From JALZKA01 sp963786495 (lineage in GTDB: Bacteria > Actinomycetota > Thermoleophilia > Solirubrobacterales > 70-9): 64,000 nt of DNA. This document shows positions 1-8,672 of this stretch, piece after piece (position 1 is the stretch's first letter; each line of letters begins with the position of its first letter). The notes below the pieces were generated by a model. That model was not told the DNA's origin, did no database searches, and was given only the letters and a program-made list of their open reading frames with translations. The stretch covers positions 1 to 64,000 of the forward strand of contig CAWAZL010000004.1 of assembly GCA_963786495.1 (NCBI GenBank), given 5' to 3'. A program made the position numbers and the translations under genes.

Positions 1-463
1 AAGCGGACGCTGCCATATCAGCTATTTTGCGAAGCTCACCGCAAATTTTTTTGCAACGCGACAAGCCAGCCATTCGTCCATCATATCTCTCAAACATTTC
101 TAAAGCGTTAAGCTTTCTGACGGCTTCTCGCAGGCGAACGCGAGCAGCATAAAGGAAATCCGGGCAGCGAGCGTTACCTATTCATGTAGCCATCTTGCCA
201 AGCCTTTGCACGGAAATCGCGCGAGGGTCTGAGAGAAAAGCTGATTTTGCCTCTCAGACTACGGAAACAGGTAGTGGCAAGAAAGCCATCTAAGCATATT
301 CACCAACCTTCTGTAAATATCTGGCTTGGCGCAATACACCTGACTGCGAAGACAAACTTAAAAAAGTTGATTCAAGTTTTAGGCTGGCACGTGTTATAAA
401 ACCCTGCACAGGCTGACGTTGTTGCAACCCCTTGCAGCTGAGAACGGCCATGAACTCACAACC
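1..463. other. Window edge, no confident gene
   Basis: No convincing complete gene is seen here. A minus-strand frame starting at ATG 97 and running off the window edge has a plausible protein-like reading, but it is only about 32 codons long and cannot be judged. No tRNA-like cloverleaf or repeat was recognised. The segment probably contains the promoter of the TPR-GGDEF gene that follows. Confidence 0.3.
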
Positions 464-2165
464 ATGAATGATAAAGTCAAAGAGCTGGAAACAAAGCTTT
501 CGGCCTCCGCACCCGGCGATCAGGAGGGAGCAGCCAGCGCATTGACCTGCTCAACGAGTTGTCATGGGAATTGAGCCGCATTGATGTCGAGCGCGCATCC
601 GCTGAGCCAAGAGGCGCAGGCATTGGCGCAAAGCTCCGGCTATCAAAAGGGGCTGGCTTACGGCTTTTGCGCAATCGCGGCGTCTGCGATTGGCTGCGGG
701 CGGATTACACTGCGGCTCTGGCTAATCTTCTGGAAGGCCTGCGCCTGTTCCAGTCCATCGCGGACAAAGATGGAGAAGGCACAATCTTAAATAATATCGG
801 CAGCGTCTATTATCGCTTGGGCGATTATGCCAGCGCGCTCGACTATTATTTTAAGAGCCTCAGGAACAAACAGGAAGGCGGGGATAAACAGAATGAAAGC
901 AAAACTCTGAATAACATCGGCGGCGTCTACGAGCATCTGGGCGACTACACCAACGCGCTCGACTATTTCAACCGGAGCCTGACGATTAAAGAAGAGATCG
1001 GAGACAAGAAAGGTCAGGCGTACACCTTGAGCAACATCGGCATCGTGCATGAGAAGCTTCAGACGATTACCCGAAGGCTTTCTCGTACCAGCTTCTGAGC
1101 GTCAAGATACTGGAAGCAGCCGAAGATAAATTCGGGCACGCGGCGGCGCTACAGGGCGTCGGCAACGTCTGCGAGAAGCTCGAAGAATACGAGAACGCTC
1201 TCTATTACTATTATCAGAGTCTGGAAATCAGAGAGAAGATAAACAGACCGGGAAGGCGTGGGAGCGACGCTGAATTACAATCTGGGAACCTGCCACCTCA
1301 AGCGCGGCGAGAGCGATGAGAGCCTCGAACACCTGCACAAGGCTCTCGTCATCGCGGAAGAAATAAATTCCAGAAGCTTGAGTTATCAGGTGCATCAGGC
1401 TCTCTCGGAAGCCACCGACCAAAAGGAAGACTACGCGCGCGCCTTGCAGCACCATCGCGCGTTTCACAGGTGCAAGGAAGAGGTCTTCAACACCGAGGCC
1501 GACAAAAAAATCACCGGGCTGGTGACGCGCTTTGAGGTCGAGAAGCCGAAAGCGAAGCGGAAATTTATCGCCTCAAAAATGTCGAGCTGGCGCAGGCCAA
1601 CCACAACCTGCAACGCGCGGACGAACAGAAATGGCGTCTGGTAGGACAGTTCCGGCGACAGACCGAAGAGCTTGACCGGCAAACCAAAGAAGATGCCCTG
1701 ACGGGTCTCTACAATCGTCGCTATCTGGACACGCAACTCGCACAGGAAACAGAGCGCGCCCGCCGCTTCCGGCGTGACTTAACCGTCGTCATGGCAGACC
1801 TGGATCATTTCAAACAGGTCAACGACAAGTTCTCTCATCAAGCTGGCGATGATGTCCTGCGTCCTGTGGCCCGGCTCCTGAAAAGCAACTGTCGCGCGAT
1901 AGACGTGGTCGCGCGCTACGGCGGCGAAGAGTTCGCGCTGATTCTGATTGAAACCTCTGTCGAAAGGGGCGCGGTGCTCTGCGAAAAACTGCGCGCCTCT
2001 GTCGAGGGTTATGAGTGGCAAAAGATTAATCCAGACCTGAAGGTCACAATCAGCATAGGCTTGGCGGGAGATATAGCTTTAGGCCATCCCGAAAAACTGC
2101 TGGCGGCGGCGGATGCGAAGCTCTATGAAGCGAAGCAGGGCGGGCGCAATCAAATAAGATATTAG
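464..2165 (+). pseudogene. TPR-repeat GGDEF diguanylate cyclase, frame-disrupted
   Basis: When frames are stitched, this reads as one protein of about 560 residues. The N-terminal two thirds hold about five tetratricopeptide repeats (LNNIGSVYYRLGDYASALDY-type units around 785-1450). The C-terminus is a GGDEF domain with DALTGLYNRRYL, MADLDHFKQVND and the active-site loop YGGEEFALI near 1918-1935. An RxxD (RAID) lies five residues before GGEEF, matching a c-di-GMP inhibitory I-site. It would make cyclic di-GMP from two GTP under control of a TPR sensor; no membrane segment is visible. The frame changes near 520-540, 600, 690, 1064, 1245 and 1550, while the neighbouring genes are intact, so it is either a decaying gene or a badly sequenced contig end. 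The start ATG 464 is chosen because MNDKVKELETKL leads into the alpha-helical N-terminus. Confidence 0.8.
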
Positions 2166-2295
2166 AGCAATTTCAATTGACAGAAACGATGTAGGGGCAG
2201 GACTTGTCCCTGCCCGTACCGGCTGAGATTCGCGCTGGCAGCGCGACGGGCATGGACAAGCCCTGCACCTACAATTTTATCAACGCCCTCTATGC

Positions 2296-2631
2296 GAAAG
2301 ATTTGCCCCCGCAAGTGAAACATTAGCCCCCGCGAGCGAAACATTAGCCCCCGCGAGTGAAAGATTAGCCCCCGCAAGTAAAAGATTAGCTTCCGCGGGT
2401 GAAAGATTAGCTCCCGCAAGGCAAACATTAGCCCCCGCACCTCAAACTTGACGCCCTTCACCGCAAAGATTAGCTCCCGCACCTCAAACTTGCCGCCCCG
2501 CAAGTGAAACTTCCCGCCCCGCAGGTGAAAGTTTTAGCCCCGCTGACAATAATTGTCATTTCCGGCGGCAAACATCTCGCCCCGCAGGTGACAGACGAAG
2601 CCCACCACGTCAGAGCAAGCTCCCGGTGATG
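2296..2631. repeat. 21-bp tandem repeat tract, about 14-16 degenerate units
   Basis: Head-to-tail units of exactly 21 bp begin at 2296, 2317, 2338, 2359, 2380, 2401, 2422 and so on. The shared core is GAAAsATTAGCCCCCGC followed by a variable AAGT/GAGC/ACCT tail. Units 2-4 are nearly identical and later units decay (about 2548-2631), but the 21-bp register holds throughout. No unique spacers separate the units, so it is not a CRISPR array. Because 21 is a multiple of 3, all frames stay open and give spurious seven-residue repeats on the minus strand. The rest of the gap 2166-2654 shows no gene. Confidence 0.85.
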
Positions 2632-2654
2632 CAACAGGCGCGCACCGCAAAATT

Positions 2655-3632
2655 TCATTCTTCGCCCTGAGTTGAGTTTAGCAATGCGCGTGCGTTGCGT
2701 TGCAGACCTGTGAGCTTGGCGCGCTTGATGGCGCTGCGGCGAAAGCGTGCGGCGTAAGTTTCGTGCGTCATCTCAAGAAGGTCTGAAAGATTAGCCGACG
2801 CCTCGCCCTCTCGCGGCTCAAAGCGCGCTTCACTCGTCGGTTGCTCAAAACGATTCCAAGGGCACACGTACTGGCAGATGTCACAGCCGTAAAGCCAGCC
2901 CTCCATGTTTGCGGAAACATCTGCGGGCAGCTTCTCATCGCGCAGCTCAATCGTGGCGTAAGAGATGCACTTGTTCGAGTCAACGACATAGGCTTCGGTA
3001 ATCGCGCCGGTCGGGCAGGCTTCGAGGCAGAGCGTGCAGCTTCCGCAATGGTCTTCCACACGCTCCGTGTCGTATTCCAATTCGAGATTGAGCAGCAGCT
3101 CGCCAATAAAGACCCACGAGCCATATTCGCGCGTGATTAAATTCGTGTGCTTGCCAATCCAACCTAAGCCAGCGCGCACAGCCCAAGCCTTATCCATCAT
3201 CGGTTGAATATCAACACACACTTTGCCCTCAGCTTCAGGCCACTCTTCTTTAATCCATGCCAGCAGCGACTTCAGCTTTTCCCCGACCACCTCATGATAA
3301 TCGTCGCCCCAAGCGTAGCGGGAAATCTTGCCCGTGTCCGAATCGTTCGGATGCTCATGCGGCGTGAAGTAATTGAGCGCGACGACGATGACCGAGCACG
3401 CGTCGGGAAAAATTTCGCTTGGGTTTGTGCGCTGCACAGGGTCGCGCGCCATCCAACGCATCTCGCCGTGATAGCCTCTGCGCAGCCATTCCTCAAGACG
3501 CACGCGCTCCAACGTCAGTTCTTCCGCGCGCACGATGCCCGCCTTGTCAAAACCCACAGCCCGCGCACGCTCTTTAATCTTTTGTGAAAGCAGAGCCGGG
3601 CTGTGTTTGTTGTTTAAGACCTCGCTCATCAT
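2655..3632 (-). CDS. Epoxyqueuosine reductase QueG
   Basis: QueG reduces epoxyqueuosine to queuosine in tRNA anticodons, using cobalamin and two [4Fe-4S] clusters in the cytoplasm. The 325-residue protein fits the family length. It shows the N-terminal reductase region with the SVIVVALNYF segment, the ferredoxin motif CGSCTLCLEACPTGAI about two thirds along, and the second cluster motif CDICQYVCPWN. The tail is rich in Arg/Ala (FRRSAIKRAKLTGLQRNA), typical of QueG. Two adjacent ATGs (3632, 3629) are possible starts. It stands alone, with the repeat tract downstream and a palindrome upstream. No frameshift is present. Confidence 0.95.
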   Translation of the reverse strand: MMSEVLNNKHSPALLSQKIKERARAVGFDKAGIVRAEELTLERVRLEEWLRRGYHGEMRWMARDPVQRTNPSEIFPDACSVIVVALNYFTPHEHPNDSDTGKISRYAWGDDYHEVVGEKLKSLLAWIKEEWPEAEGKVCVDIQPMMDKAWAVRAGLGWIGKHTNLITREYGSWVFIGELLLNLELEYDTERVEDHCGSCTLCLEACPTGAITEAYVVDSNKCISYATIELRDEKLPADVSANMEGWLYGCDICQYVCPWNRFEQPTSEARFEPREGEASANLSDLLEMTHETYAARFRRSAIKRAKLTGLQRNARALLNSTQGEE

Positions 3633-3666
3633 CTAAACCATCCATGATAGAAGGCAAAAGATAAAA

Positions 3667-3736
3667 GTTCAAAGTTCAAGGTTCAAGGTTCAAGCATGGC
3701 CTTTGACTTTGAACCTTGAACTTTGAACCTTGAACC
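3667..3736. repeat. Heptamer-built palindrome between queG and the GH3 gene
   Basis: Tandem GTTCAAG/GTTCAAA heptamers on the left face CTTGAAC/TTTGAAC heptamers on the right. A perfect 20-bp stem pairs 3667-3686 with 3709-3728. The two flanking genes are divergent, so this lies in their shared upstream region and is not a 3'-end terminator. Confidence 0.8.
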
Positions 3737-3895
3737 GTTAAGCTTTTTATCAGGTTCGGTGCGGCGTCCACAGATTCTCCCAAAATCTTTTGCCCTCTTG
3801 AGACGAGGCTGGTGCATCAAAGGTTAAAGCTCCGGTGTGTCTGTAAGAAGCATGCTTGGAGGCTCTGGAATCTGTCAACAGCGAGAAAATTCTTT

Positions 3896-5134
3896 ATGCC
3901 TGTGAGTGAACAGCGCGAGCAAAGTGCTGAGAGAGAGGCCATTGAACGCAAGGCCGGGCGGCTGCTTTTTATAGGCTTGCCGGGAATCAAGCTCGATGCA
4001 CGCGCGCGAGCCATTCTCAAAGAGGTACAGCCGGGCGGCGTCGTGCTGTTCGGGCGCAATATCGAAACGCCTGAGCAGGTCGCGCAGCTCACGGCGCAGA
4101 TACGCGATGCCGTCGAGCAGCCGGTCTTGATTGGCGTAGATCAGGAAGGCGGACTCGTGGATCGCTTTCGCGCTATCTGCGAGCCGATGCCGTCCGCCAA
4201 AGCCATCCGCAATGCAGGGCATGCTACGCTCTCGGAAAAGTTCGGCGCGCTCACGGCGCGCGTGCTGCATCTCCTGGGCTTTAATATCAACTTTGCTCCG
4301 GTGCTCGATCTGTCGGGAGACAATCAGGAGAACGGTTTAAGGGGCAGAACTTTTGGCGCGCATCCGGCGCATGTGTCCAGGCTCGCCGGAGCCTATCTTG
4401 ACGGCTTGCAGCAAGGCGGCATCGTCGGCTGCGGCAAACATTTTCCGGAACTCGGCGGCTCAAGCGTTGACTCGCATCGCCGCCTGCCCGTCGTCAAGCA
4501 TTCGTGGGAAGAAATTTTCGAGCGCGATTTAGTCCCGTTCATGGACTTGCTCTTTCATCGCCCAGGCGAGCGGCTGCATTCAGTGATGGTCAGCCACGCG
4601 GCGTTCCCCGAAGTCTCGGAATTTTTGCAGGCATGGTTTCGCCGCACGGGACAGTTGCCGCCCCTGGGAAGCGTGCATCAACTCCCGGCCACCATCAGCG
4701 GCAACGTCGTGATGCGCCTCCTGCGACAGGCTTTGAAATTCGACGGCTTAGTGATTACGGATGATATGGAGATGGGCGCGGTCGTCGAGAAGCTCTCGGT
4801 TGCCGAAGCCTCCCTGCGTGCGATTCAGGCAGGCTCGGACATGATTCTCATCTGCGAGAAGGAAGCGAACTTTGTCGCCGCGCGCGACGCGATTGTCGAA
4901 GCGGTTGAAAAGGGCGAGCTGGAAGTCGAATCCCTAGACCGCGCCGGTGAGAGAATTGATCGCGTGCTGGAAATCGCGGGCGACTATGAGACTTTTGACG
5001 GTGAAGAATTCGAGACGGCCTCGCGCGACTTCTCGGAACTCAAGCGCGAGCTGCAAGCGGCTGAGAATGATGAAGAGTATGCTCCCGTCTACGGCACACC
5101 CGAAGGCAGCGAGCGGCGTTCATCAAACTTTTGA
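3896..5134 (+). CDS. GH3 family beta-N-acetylhexosaminidase (NagZ-like)
   Basis: A glycoside hydrolase family 3 enzyme, probably a cytoplasmic NagZ-type beta-N-acetylglucosaminidase acting on peptidoglycan fragments. The TIM-barrel motifs appear in order: GVDQEGGLVDRF, LRGRTFG, KHFPELGG followed by VDSHRRLP (the Asp-His acid/base dyad loop), and ITDDMEMGA with the nucleophile Asp. The usual QEGGR is QEGGL here, while the second Arg of that loop is kept. ATG 3896 is chosen because the upstream in-frame extension from 3812 lacks family similarity. Length is 413 aa with an acidic C-terminal tail. There is no signal peptide. Confidence 0.88.
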   Translation: MPVSEQREQSAEREAIERKAGRLLFIGLPGIKLDARARAILKEVQPGGVVLFGRNIETPEQVAQLTAQIRDAVEQPVLIGVDQEGGLVDRFRAICEPMPSAKAIRNAGHATLSEKFGALTARVLHLLGFNINFAPVLDLSGDNQENGLRGRTFGAHPAHVSRLAGAYLDGLQQGGIVGCGKHFPELGGSSVDSHRRLPVVKHSWEEIFERDLVPFMDLLFHRPGERLHSVMVSHAAFPEVSEFLQAWFRRTGQLPPLGSVHQLPATISGNVVMRLLRQALKFDGLVITDDMEMGAVVEKLSVAEASLRAIQAGSDMILICEKEANFVAARDAIVEAVEKGELEVESLDRAGERIDRVLEIAGDYETFDGEEFETASRDFSELKRELQAAENDEEYAPVYGTPEGSERRSSNF

Positions 5135-5206
5135 ATCTCTTCTTCAGGACTAAGAAGCAGCGAGGTTTCAAACAGCTTCTCAGAGAACTTTCTTCCCAAA
5201 ATCTTT

Positions 5207-5806
5207 TTAAGGATTCAACTGTCTCCGCAAAGCTTCGTTCTCCCAATTCACCTCTCCGTAAGTGGTGTTGCCGAAAATCAGATTGCGCCGCCCGTACTTG
5301 ACGGCCATCGTTTGCTGCTCGCCTGCGTCCGACTCGACCTCCATCTCGTCCGGTTTGGTAAAGCGATAGCGTCCCCAGATTTCCGTGACGTTGCCCTCCG
5401 GCGTGGTCTGCCCGTAGTACATCGTTGACTTGTAATAAAAGCGTCCCGTCGGCATGAAGTAATATTTCTGCGTGTCGCGGAACTGGTCGCCGTAGCCCTC
5501 TATCGCCACCGTCTGCGAAGACATCCAGACATAGCCTTGCAACTCTGTGAAGACGACCGGGTCATCATAGATTTTCTTCAAGTTCGGGTCTGAGGGAATC
5601 TCGCCCGCCGCGACATGCTCTGGCTGGCTTTTCATGCGCGCGATCTTCAGACGCTTGCACCACTCTATGTCTTCCGCATCGCCCGCAGTGCATTCGCTGA
5701 TGGACTCCTCCGCAAAGTCTCCGCTGCCGTTGGAATTTTCGCCGAAGCTGCATAGCTTGCAGGCCGAGAGAATAAGAATCAGGGCGATGACGGGAGTTAG
5801 CTTCAT
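5207..5806 (-). CDS. Predicted lipoprotein of unknown function
   Basis: The protein starts with a short lipoprotein signal (MKLTPVIALILILSAC), the Cys being the likely lipidation site, followed by a Gly/Ser/Asn-rich linker. The C-terminal part (roughly residues 70-199) is rich in Tyr, Thr and Gly and looks beta-stranded (QKYYFMPTGRFYYKSTMYYG). No family was recognised. ATG 5806 is preferred over 5812 and 5851 because GAGAGG lies seven bases upstream of it. It converges on the GH3 gene and probably faces the periplasm. Confidence 0.7.
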   Translation of the reverse strand: MKLTPVIALILILSACKLCSFGENSNGSGDFAEESISECTAGDAEDIEWCKRLKIARMKSQPEHVAAGEIPSDPNLKKIYDDPVVFTELQGYVWMSSQTVAIEGYGDQFRDTQKYYFMPTGRFYYKSTMYYGQTTPEGNVTEIWGRYRFTKPDEMEVESDAGEQQTMAVKYGRRNLIFGNTTYGEVNWENEALRRQLNP

Positions 5807-5933
5807 GAGCATACCTCTCAACTTTCCGTGTGCAGGGATGAGCGCGAGCAATGGTGCTTGTATGCTAAAGCTGCAAGGCGAGTCAATCTTTATTTTGTGG
5901 CGATGATTCAGGTAAATCGTGGGGCGTTGCGAT

Positions 5934-6263
5934 TCAGCCTCTGAAAGCGAAGTACACAGCCCCTACGATTAGCGTATAAGAAACTACGTAGTTCCACTTC
6001 ACCGGCTCACGGAAGACGATCAGGGCGAAAATGGTAAAGACTACGAGCGTAATACATTCCTGCATAATCTTCAGTTGGGTCAGCGTGAAACGCTCGGAGC
6101 CGATGCGGTTGGCTGGCACTTGGAAGACATACTCAAAGAAGGCGATGCCCCAACTGAGCAGGATCACGACGATTAACGGACGGCTTTTATCTTTCAGGTG
6201 TCCATACCATGCGACGGTCATAAAGAGATTGGAAATGATTAGCAGGCCAACAGTTTTCATCAA
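5934..6263 (-). CDS. DUF486 family small membrane protein
   Basis: A 109-residue protein with four hydrophobic helices, matching the DUF486 (DMT-superfamily-like) family: N-terminal LLIISNLFMTVAWYGHLK, central SWGIAFFEYVFQVPANRIG, and C-terminal YTLIVGAVYFAFRG. The function of the family is not established; a small-molecule transporter role is inferred from fold similarity only. It is intact, 64 bases from the end of the AmrS gene on the same strand, so the two may be co-transcribed. Confidence 0.85.
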   Translation of the reverse strand: MMKTVGLLIISNLFMTVAWYGHLKDKSRPLIVVILLSWGIAFFEYVFQVPANRIGSERFTLTQLKIMQECITLVVFTIFALIVFREPVKWNYVVSYTLIVGAVYFAFRG

Positions 6264-6327
6264 GCCGGAACCTCTGGTTATGCTCTGTGCACATAATGCT
6301 GTGCCTTCATCCGCTAAACTTTGAGCT

Positions 6328-7401
6328 TCAAGACCAGACGCCGGGAATCAGCGTCTCACATTTTGGACAGCATCCTTCGCATGTAACTTTCATCTGCCGG
6401 ATAATGTAACCGTAACGCTCTATCAGGAGTTCGTCACACGCAGGGCAATAGGTGTTCTCCCAACGCCCTACACGTCCCGGCAGATTGCCCGCGTAGATGT
6501 AACGCAAGCCAGCCTCGCGCCCGATCTCGCACGCGCGCACAAGCTGCTCTGCCGTCGTGTTCGCGTTCTCAGTCATGCGATAGTCCTGATGAAACGCGGT
6601 CACATGCCACGGAATATCCGGCGACACCGAAGCGATGAAATCCGCCGCGCGCTTTAACTCATCTTCCGAATCGTTAAAGCCTGGAATCACGAGCGTCACG
6701 ATCTCTTCCCAGAACCCGCGCTCGTGAACCATTTTGACAGTCTCAAGAATGTTGTCCACGACGCCTCCCAACTGGCGATAGTTGCGATCCGACATCGACT
6801 TTAAATCAATCTTGTAGCAATCCGTCCACGGGCGTATGTAATCCAAGACTTGCGGCGTCGCATTGCCGTTTGAGATAAATGCTGTTTTGAATCCGGCTGG
6901 CTTCGCCTTCCTAAAAACCTCTATCGCCCACTCAGCCGTAATCAGCGGCTCGTTATAACTCGTCCCGACCATCTGTGCGCCGTAAGCTTTAGCTAAAGAC
7001 ACGAGTCTGTCGGAAGTTACCATGTTGGGCATCACCCCTGCTGCATCATCGCGCAAAGCTTGTGAGGTTAAAAAGTTCTGACAATATGAGCAGTGCAGGT
7101 CGCATCCGAGCATCCCAAAAGTGAGAGTGTCTGAGCCGGGCAAGGCGTGAAAGAAGGGCTTCTTTTCGGTCGGGTCGCATTGGAGCGCGGCGACGTAATT
7201 CATCGGCACGAGCAGGCGTCCCTGTTCGTTATAGCGGACTTTGCAGATGCCGCGCTTGCCTTCGTGAATCAGGCAGCGATGGCCGCAGGCATAACAGCGC
7301 AGAGAATTGTTTTCTAAATGCTCTGTCAGCTCTGGCGCGCCTTCGCCCGTCAAATCATCTAAAACTTCGGCCAGCGAAGCCGATTTCGCAGACATCGGCA
7401 T
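6328..7401 (-). CDS. AmmeMemoRadiSam-system radical SAM enzyme (AmrS-type)
   Basis: A radical SAM protein with the cluster motif CDLHCSYCQN (CxxxCxxC). Upstream is a Cys-rich segment (CYACGHRCLIHEGKRGICKV) and the C-terminus carries a zinc-ribbon-like set (CPACDEL, CEGCCPKCETLIPG). This layout is that of AmrS/PflA-like proteins of the AmmeMemoRadiSam system, whose chemistry is not settled. The AMMECR1 and MEMO1 partner genes are not in this window. MPMSAKS at 7401 is the likely start; an in-frame ATG at 7422 would overlap the divergent gene's upstream region. Confidence 0.88.
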   Translation of the reverse strand: MPMSAKSASLAEVLDDLTGEGAPELTEHLENNSLRCYACGHRCLIHEGKRGICKVRYNEQGRLLVPMNYVAALQCDPTEKKPFFHALPGSDTLTFGMLGCDLHCSYCQNFLTSQALRDDAAGVMPNMVTSDRLVSLAKAYGAQMVGTSYNEPLITAEWAIEVFRKAKPAGFKTAFISNGNATPQVLDYIRPWTDCYKIDLKSMSDRNYRQLGGVVDNILETVKMVHERGFWEEIVTLVIPGFNDSEDELKRAADFIASVSPDIPWHVTAFHQDYRMTENANTTAEQLVRACEIGREAGLRYIYAGNLPGRVGRWENTYCPACDELLIERYGYIIRQMKVTCEGCCPKCETLIPGVWS

Positions 7402-7496
7402 AATCTTACTCCCCTCGTTCAATGGCAGAATTTTCTACGGGCAATTATACTCTTTTAGTCGGCGCTTATCAGCTTAACAATTCATCGGAACATGAA

Positions 7497-8183
7497 ATGA
7501 TTATTGAAGAAATTACTGTCACGGCTTTTCAACAACACACGCGCATCGTCGGATGTGAAGAGACGCGGAAAGCTATCTGTATTGATCCGGGCGATGAGGC
7601 AGAGAGAATCGTCGCTGTTTTGGACAGGCATGGTTTCGAGCTTCAGGCCATCGCGCTGACGCACGCGCATATGGATCACGTCGGCGGCGTGGCGGCTCTG
7701 AAAAAGTTGTGCCCCGAAGCAGAAATCATCCTGCACCGGGCGGATGAGTTTATGTATGTCGGTTTGCCTGAGCAGCCAGCGTGGATCGGTATCCCGCGTG
7801 GAGAGTGGTCTGCGCTCGGATTCGTTTATGAAGCGCCGCCTAAAGTTGATCGTTACTGGACGGACGCAGAAACTTACGAGGTCGGCCAGCTTTCATTCAA
7901 GATCATACATTGTCCCGGCCACACGCCCGGCCATGTGGTCTTGTTCGAGCCGCAGCAGAAAAAAGTTTTTGTCGGCGATTGTTTGTTCGCAGGCTCTATC
8001 GGAAGGACAGACTTGCCCGGCGGTTCGAGCGAAGAGTTGATGGATTCGCTCTTGAATAAAATCGTGCCGCTCGGAGACGAGGTTGAGGTTCATTCAGGTC
8101 ATGGCCCCGTCACGACTATCGGGCAGGAGCGTCTGACCAATCCATTCCTCACGGGCATGTACAAGATCGGTAGATACTTCTAA
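7497..8183 (+). CDS. MBL-fold metallo-hydrolase (YcbL / glyoxalase II-like)
   Basis: A metallo-beta-lactamase fold hydrolase of 228 aa. Metal ligands are visible in order: THAHMDHVGG (HxHxDH), CPGHTPGHVV, GDCLFAGSIGRTDLPGG and HSGHGPVT. The GDxLFxGSIGRTDLPGG signature is typical of YcbL-like glyoxalase II relatives, so thioester (lactoylglutathione-like) hydrolysis is the inferred activity. ATG 7497 is chosen over 7422 because the extra N-terminal residues are non-homologous-looking and would overlap the divergent AmrS upstream region. Cytoplasmic, no signal peptide. Confidence 0.9.
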   Translation: MIIEEITVTAFQQHTRIVGCEETRKAICIDPGDEAERIVAVLDRHGFELQAIALTHAHMDHVGGVAALKKLCPEAEIILHRADEFMYVGLPEQPAWIGIPRGEWSALGFVYEAPPKVDRYWTDAETYEVGQLSFKIIHCPGHTPGHVVLFEPQQKKVFVGDCLFAGSIGRTDLPGGSSEELMDSLLNKIVPLGDEVEVHSGHGPVTTIGQERLTNPFLTGMYKIGRYF

Positions 8184-8186
8184 AAA

Positions 8187-8247
8187 GTAATGAGTGATGA
8201 GAGAAAGGCTGTTCACTCATCACTCATTACTCATCACTCATCACTGT
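8187..8247. repeat. Heptamer palindrome at a convergent 3' end
   Basis: CACTCAT-type heptamers repeat in tandem. A perfect 16-bp stem pairs 8187-8202 with 8217-8232. It sits between two converging genes and could form a bidirectional terminator hairpin. The last residues (MSDE) and stop of the following minus-strand ORF are encoded by the repeat itself. Confidence 0.75.
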
Positions 8248-8466
8248 CTTCTTATGCAGGCGTTGCTCTTTAAGCTGCTCCCATTTTGATTTGATGTCGC
8301 CCGTTAAATCGCCGGGCAAGGTTTCGACCGGCACTCCATGATCGGCGCAGAATTTACGCCATAGCAAAAAGCGCGCGTCAAACTGTCCCGTCTCGTCTGA
8401 AATTTCGTTCGGCACTATTGGCTGCCCGCCTTGTTTTTCCTCTGGCACTACTTTGGTTCCCCGCAT
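8227..8466 (-). CDS. Small conserved-looking hypothetical protein
   Basis: A 79-residue soluble protein starting MRGTKVVPEEKQGG, with a charged, alpha-helical C-terminus (GDIKSKWEQLKEQRLHKKTV). No family was recognised. The longer reading from 8610 begins inside a repeat palindrome, so ATG 8466 is preferred. The final codons come from the heptamer repeat, suggesting that the repeat has invaded or extended the 3' end. Confidence 0.5.
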   Translation of the reverse strand: MRGTKVVPEEKQGGQPIVPNEISDETGQFDARFLLWRKFCADHGVPVETLPGDLTGDIKSKWEQLKEQRLHKKTVMSDE

Positions 8467-8550
8467 TCCCTGATAAATTTGCCGCGTGTCCCGGCAACCG
8501 TTGGATGCAGTGTAACAATTTTTCCGGCAGGAGGGGATAGCAGCAGAGAC

Positions 8551-8664
8551 AAAAAGGGTAAAAGGCAAAGGGGTAATAGGGTAATAGGGAAACAGGGGAA
8601 TAGGAAGCAAGGGATGAATTTCTTTTCTTCCTATTACCCCTTTTCCCTGTTTCCCTTTTTCCCC
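8551..8664. repeat. Imperfect palindrome of GGGTAAT/GGGAAAC-type repeats
   Basis: The left half (AGGGGTAATAGGGTAATAGG, near 8569-8590) faces a right half reading CCTATTACCCCTTTTCCC (near 8630-8648). The units are 7-8 bp long and the stem is interrupted by mismatches. It lies between the 3' end of the hemoglobin gene and the hypothetical gene, both on the minus strand. Confidence 0.65.
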
Positions 8665-8672
8665 ATCTTGAT

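Noticed and set aside
1..97. Minus-strand partial protein at the window edge
   Set aside because: About 32 codons with no recognised motif; cannot be distinguished from chance.
2296..2631. CRISPR-like array
   Set aside because: Units abut with no unique spacers and drift strongly; no cas gene is present. It is a 21-bp tandem repeat.
2162..2658. Minus-strand coding frames with seven-residue repeats
   Set aside because: They exist only because 21-bp repeats keep frames open; composition is repetitive and there is no start context.
6328..7401. Complete AmmeMemoRadiSam system
   Set aside because: No AMMECR1 or MEMO1 gene lies in the window.
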